Assembly (NCBI RefSeq): GCF_000317285.1
Contig: NZ_AJLN01000049.1
Location: forward strand, 34,821-98,820
Reading direction: 5' to 3'
DNA length: 64,000 nt
Origin: Chlorogloeopsis fritschii PCC 6912
GTDB lineage: Bacteria; Cyanobacteriota; Cyanobacteriia; Cyanobacteriales; Nostocaceae
The first letter of the stretch is position 1. Each line of letters opens with the position of its first letter. Shown piece after piece: positions 52,392 to 61,751 of this stretch. A model generated the notes under the pieces. The model did no database searches and was not told the origin of the DNA. It saw nothing but the letters and a program-made list of their open reading frames with translations. Position numbers and translations under genes: made by a program.

Positions 52392-52778
52392 TAAACCTCC
52401 CCCAAAGTTAAAAGCCCAAACCTTCAATATCACTACTCATACAGCAGAATGATATCGGATTGAAAGCAACTGGAGTTTTGAAATGTAGAGATTTTAAGCT
52501 ATTTCAAGGGTGGGCATTGCCCGTCAAAGCCTATTTAGTAAACCTTTTAAATATTGGAGAGCAATGCCCACCTTACAGAAAGCCGCTGTAGGGACAATTT
52601 CCATTCGCGATCGCTACTACCGAGTCCCTTTAACATAGAAATATATAAATATCAGTTATAGATAAATAGGTGGACAGATTTAAATGTAAGATATCAATTT
52701 CTAGACAGCAGACGAAATAGTCTTTATACCTTCTGCCTTCTGCCTTTTTCCATCTGCCTTCTACTTAACAGCCTAAAA
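52392..52778. repeat. Spacer containing a GGGTGGGCATTGCCC-family inverted-repeat element (52507-52577)
   Basis: 387-base divergent spacer. The element begins AGGGTGGGCATTGCCC and ends GAGCAATGCCCACCTTACAG, 71 bases, related to the one at 46901. The rest is AT-rich with a pyrimidine-rich CTTCTGCCTTCTGCC stretch before the exporter gene. Confidence 0.6.
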
Positions 52779-54410
52779 GTGTATATTTTTCGTCTTTTTA
52801 AAGATTCATGGCAAATTTTGGCGATCGCTATCGTCACTGGATTCCTTAGTGGTGGTAGTAGTGCTAGTCTAATTGCTCTGATTAGCTATGCCGCAAGCAA
52901 CAAGTCCACTTCATCATTAACAACTATAGCTTGGAGTTTTGCAGGGCTAGCAATAGTTGTACTGGTTACCAGCATTATTTCTCAAGTAATGCTGATTCGC
53001 CTATCTCAAAATGCAGTATTCAAATTAAGGATGCGCTTGAGTCGCCAGATTCTCTCCTCCGAGTTGAGCCATCTGGAAGAACTAGGAAACCCCCGACTAC
53101 TAGCAACTCTGACAGAAGACGTTCAAGCAGTTGCCAATGGTGTCTACCAGATGCCTTTTTTGTTTATAAATCTGGCGATCGTCTTGGGTTGTATAGTTTA
53201 CATAACCTGGTTATCTTGGTTAGTATTGCTGATGGTTGTCAGCCTTGCAGTGGTGGCAATTGCTAGTTGCAAATGGTTGTTGAATAGAGGTGAGAAATTA
53301 CTTGCCCTTGCTCGTGAGGATCAAGATGGGCTGTTTAAGCATTTCCGTAGTATTACTGAAGGTATCAAAGAACTTAAATTACACTATAGGCGTCGTCAAG
53401 TCTTTCTAGAACAAAAACTGCAATCAACAGCCGCTAACTACCGTCTTCACAATATTGGCGGCTTAACCCTTTTTGCTACAACTTCTAGCTGGGGGCAACT
53501 GATATTCTTTTTTGCACTCGGTTTTGTACTTTTCGTACTACCAAATCTGCTTGCTATTAACTCGCAAACTCTCTCTGGCTACATCTTAACTTTTACTTAC
53601 TTGATGTTGCCAATGGACAATATTATTAGCAAGCTTCCTCATCTGAGTAGAGCTAATATTGCATTGCAAAAAATTGAGTCTCTAGGTTTATCTCTTGGTA
53701 GTCGAGCCGAATTATTAACAGTTCCACCTGAAATTAAAACTTCCTGGAGTAGCTTGCAACTGAAAGGTGTTACTCACACCTACTACGGAAATAGAGAAGA
53801 TAGTAACTTTATTTTAGGCCCCATCAATTTAACTTTATATCCACAAGAATTAGTATTTATTGTGGGAGGAAATGGTAGTGGTAAATCAACTGTAGCCAAA
53901 CTTATTACTGGACTATATATTCCTGAAACCGGAGAAATTAGATTAGATGACGAGACAATTGACGAACAAAATCGAGAATGGTATCGACAACATTTCTCTG
54001 CTATTTTTTCTGATTTTTATCTATTTGATGAAATTTTAGGTTTAGAAAATTCTGCTTTAGACTATCAAATTCAAGAATACTTGAAGCTACTACAAATAGA
54101 CCATAAAGTTACAGTTAAAAATGGTCAAATTTCTACCACTGCTCTTTCTCAAGGGCAGCGTAAACGATTAGCTTTACTAATAGCATACTTGGAAGACCGA
54201 CCGATTTATTTGTTTGATGAGTGGGCAGCCGATCAAGATCCAGTATTTAAAGAATTTTTTTACATCCAACTATTACCAAATTTAAGAGATAAAGGTAAAA
54301 CAGTTCTAGCAATTAGCCACGACGATCGCTATTTTCATCTCGCAGACCGAATCATCAAACTAGAGTACGGTAAAGTGGAGTTTGATAAGCAGCATCCTTA
54401 TTCAAGATGA
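52779..54410 (+). CDS. Cyclic-peptide-type ABC exporter (SyrD/PvdE family), fused membrane and ATPase domains
   Basis: 543 residues. Six membrane segments lie in residues 1-290, with the SyrD-like loop ELGNPRLLATLTEDVQA and KHFRSITEGIKELKLHYRRR. The ATPase follows: Walker A VGGNGSGKSTVAKL (about 362-375), signature LSQGQRKRLALL (about 456-467), Walker B IYLFDEWAADQDP with the Glu replaced in position by Glu-Trp as usual for this subgroup. The family exports cyclic or modified peptides, or siderophores. The start is GTG at 52779. Its last 4 bases overlap the oxidoreductase gene (ATGA), so the two are coupled. Confidence 0.88.
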   Translation: MYIFRLFKDSWQILAIAIVTGFLSGGSSASLIALISYAASNKSTSSLTTIAWSFAGLAIVVLVTSIISQVMLIRLSQNAVFKLRMRLSRQILSSELSHLEELGNPRLLATLTEDVQAVANGVYQMPFLFINLAIVLGCIVYITWLSWLVLLMVVSLAVVAIASCKWLLNRGEKLLALAREDQDGLFKHFRSITEGIKELKLHYRRRQVFLEQKLQSTAANYRLHNIGGLTLFATTSSWGQLIFFFALGFVLFVLPNLLAINSQTLSGYILTFTYLMLPMDNIISKLPHLSRANIALQKIESLGLSLGSRAELLTVPPEIKTSWSSLQLKGVTHTYYGNREDSNFILGPINLTLYPQELVFIVGGNGSGKSTVAKLITGLYIPETGEIRLDDETIDEQNREWYRQHFSAIFSDFYLFDEILGLENSALDYQIQEYLKLLQIDHKVTVKNGQISTTALSQGQRKRLALLIAYLEDRPIYLFDEWAADQDPVFKEFFYIQLLPNLRDKGKTVLAISHDDRYFHLADRIIKLEYGKVEFDKQHPYSR

Positions 54411-55957
54411 ACAACACAGACTTAACAGATGTAGTCGTCATCGGTAGCGGTATTGGTGGTTTGAGTTGTGCAGCCATCCTGGCACGCTATGGTTTTGATG
54501 TCACAGTCTGTGAGAGCCACTCGCTCCCTGGTGGTGCTGCCCATGGCTTTGAGCGTAACGGATTCAAATTTGATTCCGGGCCATCTCTATATTCTGGACT
54601 ATCCTACAAACCTTCTGCCAATCCCCTGCGCCAAGTGTTAGATGCGATCACTGAAGATATAGCTTGGGCGACATACGATACATGGGGATGCTGTTTACCA
54701 GAAGGTGATTTTGATACGAAGGTAGGTGCAGATCAATTTTGTGAAGTGCTCGCTCATCTGCGCGGGCAAGATGCTGTTGCCCAATGGCGCAAACTTCAAC
54801 GCGCGATCGAACCTCTAGCTCGTGCAGCAGTTGCCATTCCACCTGCGGCATTGCGTTTCGATTTGGGTGCAGTCATGACGATGGGTAAATTTGCTTTGCC
54901 GATGTTACGTCATGCTGGCAATATTACCAAGCTGACAGGAGCTTTTAGCCAGGTAATAGAAGGTGTTGTTTCTGACTCTTTTATTCGTAACTGGCTGGAT
55001 TTACTTTGTTTTCTGCTTTCTGGATTGCCAGCCAATGGAACCAGTGCCGCAGAAATGGCATTTATGTTTGCAGACTGGTATCGCCCAGGAGTAGTGCTTG
55101 ACTATCCGGTTGGTGGTAGTGGTGCGCTGGTAGATGCGCTAGTTAGAGGGTTAGAAAAACACGGTGGGCAGTTAATACTGAACGCTCATGTGGAACAAGT
55201 ACTTGTAGAAGGAAATCGCGCCACAGGGGTACGTCTGCGTAGTGGCAAGGAAATCCGGGCGCGACGGGCTGTTGTATCGAATGCATCGGTATGGGATACG
55301 CTCAAGCTACTACCAGAGCAAGCAGTGCCCAAATGGTTTCTAGAACAGCGAGCTAGTACACCTGAGTGTGATAGTTTCATGCATCTTCACCTTGGTATCG
55401 ATGCCCAAGGCTTGGATTCCCATCTTGCTTGTCATTACATCGTAGTTAACGACTGGGAAAAAGGTGTGACAGCGCCTCAAAATGTAGTTTTGGTGTCGGT
55501 TCCCTCCATTTTAGATCCATCATTAGCACCACAGGGCAAGCACGTCATTCACGTTTATACTCCTGGTAACGAGCCGTATGCGCTGTGGCAGGGAATGGAT
55601 AGAAAAAGTCAGGAGTATGCCCAAAAGAAGCGATCGCGTGCAGAAGTGATGTGGCAAGCATTAGAGCGAATTATCCCAGATATTCGTCAGCGATGTGAAG
55701 TAACACTTGTTGGTACGCCCCTAACACACGAACGCTTTTTGCGCCGCCATCGCGGTTCTTACGGTGCGGCAATTCCAGCTGGAAAAGGTTTCTTTCCTGG
55801 TTCTGCTACGCCTTTGCCAGGATTGCTGTGCTGTGGTGATTCGACATTTCCCGGCATCGGTTTACCAGCAGTTGCAGCGAGTGGGATGATTGCCGCAAAC
55901 ACCCTAGCACCCCTAAACAAGCATTTAGAAATGCTCAAGGATGTGGGATGTATGTAA
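54407..55957 (+). CDS. FAD-dependent carotenoid-isomerase/desaturase-like oxidoreductase (CrtISO/CrtI family)
   Basis: 516 residues. The FAD motif VVVIGSGIGGLSCAAILARYG (written in part) is at residues 9-29, followed by the family's LPGGAAHGFERNGFKFDSGP (about 41-60). The C-terminal FAD motif is LPGLLCCGDSTFPGIGLPAVAASGMIAA-like, ending near residue 500. CrtISO and plant-type carotenoid saturases belong here; the substrate of this member is unknown. Its ATG overlaps the exporter stop by 4 bases, an unusual partner for a carotenoid enzyme, so it may act on a product that the exporter carries. It is not crtI-linked in this window. Confidence 0.78.
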   Translation: MNNTDLTDVVVIGSGIGGLSCAAILARYGFDVTVCESHSLPGGAAHGFERNGFKFDSGPSLYSGLSYKPSANPLRQVLDAITEDIAWATYDTWGCCLPEGDFDTKVGADQFCEVLAHLRGQDAVAQWRKLQRAIEPLARAAVAIPPAALRFDLGAVMTMGKFALPMLRHAGNITKLTGAFSQVIEGVVSDSFIRNWLDLLCFLLSGLPANGTSAAEMAFMFADWYRPGVVLDYPVGGSGALVDALVRGLEKHGGQLILNAHVEQVLVEGNRATGVRLRSGKEIRARRAVVSNASVWDTLKLLPEQAVPKWFLEQRASTPECDSFMHLHLGIDAQGLDSHLACHYIVVNDWEKGVTAPQNVVLVSVPSILDPSLAPQGKHVIHVYTPGNEPYALWQGMDRKSQEYAQKKRSRAEVMWQALERIIPDIRQRCEVTLVGTPLTHERFLRRHRGSYGAAIPAGKGFFPGSATPLPGLLCCGDSTFPGIGLPAVAASGMIAANTLAPLNKHLEMLKDVGCM

Positions 55958-56200
55958 AAGGTACTGGAGTAGTGGTTAAGAGCGGAAAATTTTTAGCTGC
56001 GTGTGAACAGAAATACATCTAACCAAAGAGGCAATTATTTTAAGAAAAGTAATTGTCTCGTAGGAAATAAGACTGACACGAGAGAAAACTGATTTAATAA
56101 AACTTAGTGAAATTTATACGCGCACTAGGTAGTTACGCCCACTAGGTAGCCAGCTCCCAACTAGCTCCTAGCAGGACTTCCCCCTAATTGAGCAAGCAAC

Positions 56201-56210
56201 TAGGAGGTAG
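56201..56210 (+). promoter_or_regulatory. Ribosome binding site that decides the response-regulator start
   Basis: TAGGAGGTAG lies 8-10 bases before the GTG at 56218, making it the start rather than the TTG at 56188. Upstream, ACTAGGTAG is repeated at 56124 and 56141, spaced 17 bases, of unknown meaning. Confidence 0.6.
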
Positions 56211-56217
56211 TATTATC

Positions 56218-56670
56218 GTGTCAGACGATTATGAAAACTATCATCTTAAAGATGATAGAAAAAATTTTCAACCTTTGGATGGTTTGCGGATACTTGTAGT
56301 AGACGATGATGAAGATACCCGTACCTTCATCACCTTCGTTCTTGAAGAGGATGGTGCTCTGGTAACAACCGCAGCATCAGCTCTAGAAGCTTTACGGTTA
56401 ATAAAACAATTTCAACCACATCTTCTGATTACCGATCTTGCCATGCCAGAAGTTGACGGCTACTCATTACTTCGTCAACTTAGAACTCTTAATCCTCCTC
56501 TGGGAACGATTCCTGCTATTGCAGTCACAGCTGTGGATTTACAAAGAGAGGGCGATTTTTATCTTCAATATGGGTTTCAAGGTTACCTACTAAAGCCTGT
56601 AGATCCTACAGATTTAGTAATAGAAATAGTCAAACTTATTCAGCAGCAGTCATCTTTTACTGATAAGTAG
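56218..56670 (+). CDS. Single-domain response regulator (CheY-like receiver)
   Basis: 150 residues from GTG 56218. A 25-residue polar lead precedes the receiver: acidic pair in LRILVVDDDEDTRTFI, phospho-acceptor Asp in LLITDLAMPEVDGYSLL (about residue 73), Thr/Ala switch IPAIAVTAVD and Lys in GYLLKPVDPTDL. No output domain follows. It is the stand-alone type that is very abundant in filamentous cyanobacteria. No kinase gene is adjacent, so the partner is unknown. Confidence 0.9.
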   Translation: MSDDYENYHLKDDRKNFQPLDGLRILVVDDDEDTRTFITFVLEEDGALVTTAASALEALRLIKQFQPHLLITDLAMPEVDGYSLLRQLRTLNPPLGTIPAIAVTAVDLQREGDFYLQYGFQGYLLKPVDPTDLVIEIVKLIQQQSSFTDK

Positions 56671-56810
56671 CCTTCATGAACTGTGTTACCCAGGATACAT
56701 AAAAATACCTCTTCACCTATTCCCCCAACCCCCAACCCTATTTTCAAGAGAGCTAATTACGGGGAAATCCACAATCAAGCATGAAAATCTCTTTCCCTGT
56801 ACCCTGTCAC

Positions 56811-58496
56811 CTATCCCCTGTCCCATATTTTCAAATCAGTTAACTGATAATCGGGAATGCAATTTTGTTGAATATAGGTGTAATATTCCTTTACTTGCCG
56901 ATCGCAATCCTGTGAACTCCAGCCGCAATGCTTAGTCAGTACTTCCGTCATGACAGGTAACAAGTCCAAGCCATAATTCCTCAACATTGCCACAGACGTG
57001 CGACGGCGAGCAATATCTACTAGTGTTCGCGCTAGTTCTGAGTTTACTGCATAGACAATCTGGGCTTTAATATCTGGTAGATCGGGTGTAATAACTTCAG
57101 CTAAATCAGATGAACAATCTGTCAAGGCTAGAACCTCTATCGCTCTTGCTCCGTAAATGGAAAATAAGTGATGAATTGAACTGGGTGAGATAACATCCCT
57201 ATAGTCATCAAGGGCTTTTTTGAGGCGAGAATCGTTAGGTAATATGGCTCCCGGTAAGGGTTGATTCTGAGTTGAGCAAGCAGGAGCCTTTTCACCTAAT
57301 TTTTGATAAACTGCATTAACTATTTCTTCCGCTACTTGGCGATAAGTTGTAAGTTTGCCACCAATTAAAGAAATAAGATTCACAATTCCTGCTGGTGTGC
57401 GATCGCAAATGATATGCTTACGGGTAATTTTTCCTGGTTGTTTGCCCTCTTCCCAAGGTAAAGGACGAACACCAGAGTAAGTAAACTTCACATCCTGACG
57501 AGACAACCCAGCAATAGGAATAACACGATTGGTTTCATTAAGCAGATAGTCAATCTCATCGTTATCAGCTTTGATGCGATCAAGATTGCCTTGAAAGTGC
57601 TGATCTGTAGTTCCAATTAAATATCTACCCAACCAAGGAATAATAAAGAAAGGACGCCCATCCGTTTTCGCTTCTACATACAATGCAGTTATGGGTGCGC
57701 CAGGAAAGGGATCGACAATAATATGACTACCTTTAGTCGGGCCGATTTTTTTACTGCCACTCCTGCTTGATGTTAACCCATTTGCGGTAATCGATTCTAA
57801 AATTTGGTCTACCCAAGGGCCAGATGTATTGACAACTACACCCCGATCGCTCAATTTCACTTTGACTTCTTCACCTGTAAAGCGATCGCAACAACTAAGA
57901 CTATCAATCCTATTTCCCCCCTGATGCAGCTGCTTGACTTGCACGTAATTCAGTACCGTTGCTCCTGCTGCTTGCGCGGAAAGAATATTTTCCAAGCACA
58001 ACCTTTCAGCGTAAGCTACCTGACAATCATAGTATTGAGCGCCGCCACACAAACCTTCAGGATCTAAATCGGGAAATAACTGCTGAAACTTTCGCTTTGG
58101 TAGCATCCTGTGAGATAACAAAGACTTATCAAAGCTCAAAATATCGTAAAGGAACATCCCAGCTTGAATTTTCCAGTAAGGGCGAGAGCGATCGCGATAA
58201 ATCGGAATCGTCAGCAGTAGCGGTTTTACCAAATGGGGTGCTATATGCAAGAGAATTTCCCGCTCTTGTAAAGATTCACGCACCAAGGAAAATTCAAAAG
58301 TCTCTAGATAGCGCAATCCCCCATGAATTAATCGAGTTGACCAGCTTGTCGAACCGCTGCTAAAATCATTCTTCTCAATCAAGAGTGTTTTTAGTCCCCG
58401 CAGCGCTGCATCTCGCACTACACCAGCTCCATTAATTCCGCCACCAATTATTACTAAGTCATAAGCGTTATTACTTATAGCCTGCAAATTATTCAT
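56811..58496 (-). CDS. glpD: Glycerol-3-phosphate dehydrogenase, FAD-dependent
   Basis: 561 residues. FAD motif DLVIIGGGINGAGVVRDAAL (13-32), then the GlpD block KNDFSSGSTSWSTRLIHGG (about 42-60) and RYLETFEFSLVRE. Mid-protein GPWVDQIL and FIIPWLGRYLIGTTD, then GVRPLPWEE. The C-terminal helical cap contains ELARTLVDIARRRTSVAML, typical of GlpD/GlpA. It oxidises glycerol-3-phosphate to DHAP and passes electrons to quinone at the membrane. Monocistronic. Confidence 0.93.
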   Translation of the reverse strand: MNNLQAISNNAYDLVIIGGGINGAGVVRDAALRGLKTLLIEKNDFSSGSTSWSTRLIHGGLRYLETFEFSLVRESLQEREILLHIAPHLVKPLLLTIPIYRDRSRPYWKIQAGMFLYDILSFDKSLLSHRMLPKRKFQQLFPDLDPEGLCGGAQYYDCQVAYAERLCLENILSAQAAGATVLNYVQVKQLHQGGNRIDSLSCCDRFTGEEVKVKLSDRGVVVNTSGPWVDQILESITANGLTSSRSGSKKIGPTKGSHIIVDPFPGAPITALYVEAKTDGRPFFIIPWLGRYLIGTTDQHFQGNLDRIKADNDEIDYLLNETNRVIPIAGLSRQDVKFTYSGVRPLPWEEGKQPGKITRKHIICDRTPAGIVNLISLIGGKLTTYRQVAEEIVNAVYQKLGEKAPACSTQNQPLPGAILPNDSRLKKALDDYRDVISPSSIHHLFSIYGARAIEVLALTDCSSDLAEVITPDLPDIKAQIVYAVNSELARTLVDIARRRTSVAMLRNYGLDLLPVMTEVLTKHCGWSSQDCDRQVKEYYTYIQQNCIPDYQLTDLKIWDRG

Positions 58497-58604
58497 AACA
58501 AGCCTTTAAAAACTAATCACCTGCATAGGCAGCGCACCATCGGCTATGAATAAGACAAATAAGTCAATCCTCTTCCCGTCTGCCATCTGCCCTCTGCCTT
58601 TTTC

Positions 58605-59516
58605 TTAAAAGATATCCAATATTCCCCGATCGCCATCTAAAGTTGCTTGCACACCTACTGGTAAAGCTGCATTTGGTGCTTCATGACCAAAGGGTAAATC
58701 GGAGACAATAGGAATACTTAAATCACCCAAGCGATCGCGTAATACTTCCTCTACACTAAAGCTAGGTACATTTTGTGGCACTTCACACCTGCTAAAACTA
58801 CCCAAAGCAATACCACGGACTTTAGACAAAACACCGCTCATCCGCCATTGTGTCAACATCCTGTCAATGCGATAGGGAGCTTCGGTGACATCCTCAAAGG
58901 CAAGAATTATACCGTCCATATTTGGTTGGATGGGTGTAGCAAAAAGATGGGTTGCGACAGTTAGATTTGCTGGTAACAGGATGCCAGTAGCAACACCGCC
59001 TCCCCAACCATTACCTTTTAAAGGAGCAAGAGCACGCCCTTCTACCCAATCGAATAAGCGTTGCAGCGACCAGTCTGGTTCATCGGCTATTGTAGTCAAT
59101 AAAGGAGCGTGAACACCAGAAATTCCTGCTTGATAAAGACTCCACAACAAAGCGGTGATGTCAGAAAAGCCAATTAGCCACTTGGGAGTAGGAGAAGACA
59201 CGAAAAAACTTTCATTCCCCTTGTCCTCTTCCAAAATCCGGGTGCTGCCAAAACCACCTCTAGCACAAAGAATGCCCCGACATTCTGGATCTTGCCATGC
59301 AGATACTAAATGGTCGCGGCGATTTTCATCTTTACCTGCCAGATATCCCCATTTGACATCTATCTCTGGAATGATTTCTACCTTGTAACCACGCGATCGC
59401 CAAATCTCTACTCCGCGTTGAAATGCCCCCAATTCTCGCAAAGCACCACTAGGAGCAATCACTCTGAGTAAGTCTCCTGGTTGGAGGGGTGGTGGAATAA
59501 TAATTTGGGATGGCAT
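58605..59516 (-). CDS. LD-carboxypeptidase (peptidase S66, LdcA/MccF type)
   Basis: 303 residues from ATG 59516 (MPSQIIIPPPLQPGDLLRVI); a longer frame lies inside the preceding gene. Family landmarks: GDLLRVIAPSGAL, CARGGFGSTRIL, the nucleophile Ser in IGFSDITALLW (about residue 115), a Glu in LAFEDVTEAPYRIDRML and the His in LPFGHEAPNAALPVG. It removes the terminal D-Ala from murein tetrapeptides in recycling; MccF-type members hydrolyse microcin-like adducts. The stop of the glycosyltransferase gene and this ATG share one base (TAATG), so the two are coupled. Confidence 0.88.
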   Translation of the reverse strand: MPSQIIIPPPLQPGDLLRVIAPSGALRELGAFQRGVEIWRSRGYKVEIIPEIDVKWGYLAGKDENRRDHLVSAWQDPECRGILCARGGFGSTRILEEDKGNESFFVSSPTPKWLIGFSDITALLWSLYQAGISGVHAPLLTTIADEPDWSLQRLFDWVEGRALAPLKGNGWGGGVATGILLPANLTVATHLFATPIQPNMDGIILAFEDVTEAPYRIDRMLTQWRMSGVLSKVRGIALGSFSRCEVPQNVPSFSVEEVLRDRLGDLSIPIVSDLPFGHEAPNAALPVGVQATLDGDRGILDIF

Positions 59517-60595
59517 TAAAAAATAATCTCCTTGAACCATTTTTCAAAGCGATCGCCTAGTGCTTTGAGAGAAAATTCCTCCTCAGCTTGCTGGCGACAA
59601 GTGTGACGGTTGATTTCGTGAATACGCTGTGTTGCATTTACCAACCCAGCAACACTATCAGGTTCTACCAAAAATCCAGTTTTGCCATCTTGGACTATTT
59701 CTGCTGGGCCGCCGCGACTGTAGGATATGACTGGAACTCCACAAGCAAGCGCTTCTATAGCCACATTCCCAAATGCTTCTACCCAGCGCGGTGTCATTAA
59801 TAAAGCTTGACACTCGCGGACTACCTGTTGCAACTGTGCAGTTGGTAAAAATCCCAGATATTCAAAACATGATTTGGGGAAATCCCGACAAATCTGCTGC
59901 CAGTATGATTCATCCTGAATTTTACCCATAATCTTCAGTGGAATTTTAGTAATTTCTGCTACAGCTACTGCATCTTCCAAAGCTTTTTCTGGGGAAATAC
60001 GACCTAACCAAGCTAATTGTTGTTTTGGTTCGGCACAAAATTGATACAGAGATAAATCAATACCGCTACTTAAATAGTATATGGGTGACGTGAGTTCGGG
60101 AAAAGTCGCCGCTTGCGAGGGAGTATAAAAGCCAAGCGTACCGGGAAATTGCTTTGATGTTTGGATGATAATTTGGTCGAGAGCATCAGACAGAGAACCC
60201 ATGCTGACAAAATGGGCGATCGGGCATCTGAAAAAAGGTGTCAGGTAAAAAGGCAACCAATCGTAAGCAAAATTTACAATCAAGTCGTAGTTATCCTGAA
60301 CTTGACGGGCATAGTCCCACATATTCGCCAACACAGAATTTTCTGGCATAGTGATGGGATCTGTGCGTTTCAGACTTTGGGCAATGATTTGTAAATTACC
60401 GGGAATTTGTATTAGTGGTAGCGAATCCCATGTAGAGCCTGCTGGGGCAACGATTTGCAGTTGATGACCCCGGCGGATCATTTCTTGGGCTATATTATAC
60501 ACGCTTAATTCCACACCGCCACCAAGTCCACTACCAAGAGGCCCAACGGAAGTGGAGACAAATAGTAACTTTAGAGATTGGACAGAAGCACTCAT
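59516..60595 (-). CDS. Glycosyltransferase family 4 protein
   Basis: 359 residues from ATG 60595. N-terminal Rossmann domain: FVSTSVGPLGSGLGGGVELS, a Gly-rich sugar-acceptor loop. C-terminal GT4 donor site: WLGRISPEKALEDAVAVAE, RVEA-like WVEAFGNVAIEALACGVPVI with the conserved E-x7-E, then SRGGPAEIVQDGKTGFLVEP. Donor and acceptor are unknown. Coupling to the LD-carboxypeptidase gene by a TAATG overlap suggests a cell-envelope role, but the pairing may be only regulatory. Confidence 0.87.
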   Translation of the reverse strand: MSASVQSLKLLFVSTSVGPLGSGLGGGVELSVYNIAQEMIRRGHQLQIVAPAGSTWDSLPLIQIPGNLQIIAQSLKRTDPITMPENSVLANMWDYARQVQDNYDLIVNFAYDWLPFYLTPFFRCPIAHFVSMGSLSDALDQIIIQTSKQFPGTLGFYTPSQAATFPELTSPIYYLSSGIDLSLYQFCAEPKQQLAWLGRISPEKALEDAVAVAEITKIPLKIMGKIQDESYWQQICRDFPKSCFEYLGFLPTAQLQQVVRECQALLMTPRWVEAFGNVAIEALACGVPVISYSRGGPAEIVQDGKTGFLVEPDSVAGLVNATQRIHEINRHTCRQQAEEEFSLKALGDRFEKWFKEIIF

Positions 60596-60812
60596 CAGCC
60601 GTGTGAGGAGGTAAAACCACAAAGACACTAAAGCACAAAGTCAACGCAAAAGGAATATCGGAGTTAGATGGATGTGGAGCGAGTGGTATTTGAAAATGGT
60701 CTAATAACTAGTTAGCCGTCTTAACCCTTGCTAGCTTAGAAAAGTTTCCTAGCGGAAAGCTATGTTATCCTTTGTGGTACTCTAAAATAAGTTCATCTGT
60801 TATTCTCTCAAG

Positions 60813-61751
60813 ATGGCTAGTCTACCGCATCCAATTCAATATCAGGGTAGTAAAAGAAATCTTACACCATATATTCTTAAATTTTTTCCTAACAGAGTGG
60901 AAAGGATTGTAGAGCCTTTTGCAGGAACCGCAGCCATCAGTATTGCCGCTTCTGCCAAACACATTTCTCAGAATTTTTGGCTTAATGACTTAAACAAGCC
61001 ACTTGTTGAGCTATTGAAGCTAATTATAGAAAAACCACATGAGATAGCAGATGCATATGCAGATATATGGAGTCGGCAGCATCACGATTCCATAAACCAC
61101 TATTATGAAGTTAGAGAAGGGTTCAATAAAACTAACGATCCAAAGCTCTTTCTATATCTATTAGCTCGATGTGTAAAAGGGGCAGTTCGGTATAACTCAG
61201 AGGGATTTTTTAATCAAAGCCCTGACAAGAGGCGTAAAGGAACGAAACCTGACAAGATGCGGAAAAATATAGAAGGTGTTTCTGCCCTCTTGAAGAGTAA
61301 GTGTATATTCACGTGTTTAGATTACAGAGAAGTTTTATCTGAGGTGAAAAATACTGATTTTGTTTATATTGATCCTCCCTATCAAGGTGTGTGTGGAGAT
61401 AGGGATTCAAGATATTTTTCTGGAATTTATTTTGATGACTTTGTTCTAGCCCTTGAACAACTAAATCGAAAGGGGATAGCGTTTGCAATTAGTTATGACG
61501 GTAAACGAGGCAAAAAAACTTTTGGCAATACTTTACCAGAAAAGTTAGGACTCAAGAGGATTGAAATAGAAGTAGGGCGATCGTCACAAGCAACACTACT
61601 GGGTAGAGAGGAAATAACGATAGAATCTTTGTACTTGTCGCCGAATTTACCAAGTGAGCAGATTTTAGAGTTGGCAGGCTATATTAGCAAAACATCAAAA
61701 CTACTGACTCTCTTGGAACAGCATGGACAGTTCTCAACAGCTACCCGATGA
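60813..61751 (+). CDS. DNA adenine methyltransferase, D12 class (Dam/DpnM-like)
   Basis: 312 residues. The start PIQYQGSKRNLTPYILKFFP and AdoMet motif VEPFAGTAAISI (about residues 33-44) plus catalytic DPPYQG (about 187-192) define an alpha-class N6-adenine methyltransferase (MethyltransfD12). Between them lies the target-recognition domain (about 60-175). The gene overlaps the HNH nuclease gene by 29 bases, so the pair is a probable type II restriction-modification system. The recognition site is not deducible from the sequence alone; related pairs include type IIS enzymes as well as GATC enzymes. Confidence 0.88.
   Translation: MASLPHPIQYQGSKRNLTPYILKFFPNRVERIVEPFAGTAAISIAASAKHISQNFWLNDLNKPLVELLKLIIEKPHEIADAYADIWSRQHHDSINHYYEVREGFNKTNDPKLFLYLLARCVKGAVRYNSEGFFNQSPDKRRKGTKPDKMRKNIEGVSALLKSKCIFTCLDYREVLSEVKNTDFVYIDPPYQGVCGDRDSRYFSGIYFDDFVLALEQLNRKGIAFAISYDGKRGKKTFGNTLPEKLGLKRIEIEVGRSSQATLLGREEITIESLYLSPNLPSEQILELAGYISKTSKLLTLLEQHGQFSTATR

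Noticed and set aside
46901..52577. Paired hairpin elements as att sites of an integrated island
   Set aside because: They are inverted-repeat elements with different interiors, and no integrase is present; border status is left only as a question in the findings.
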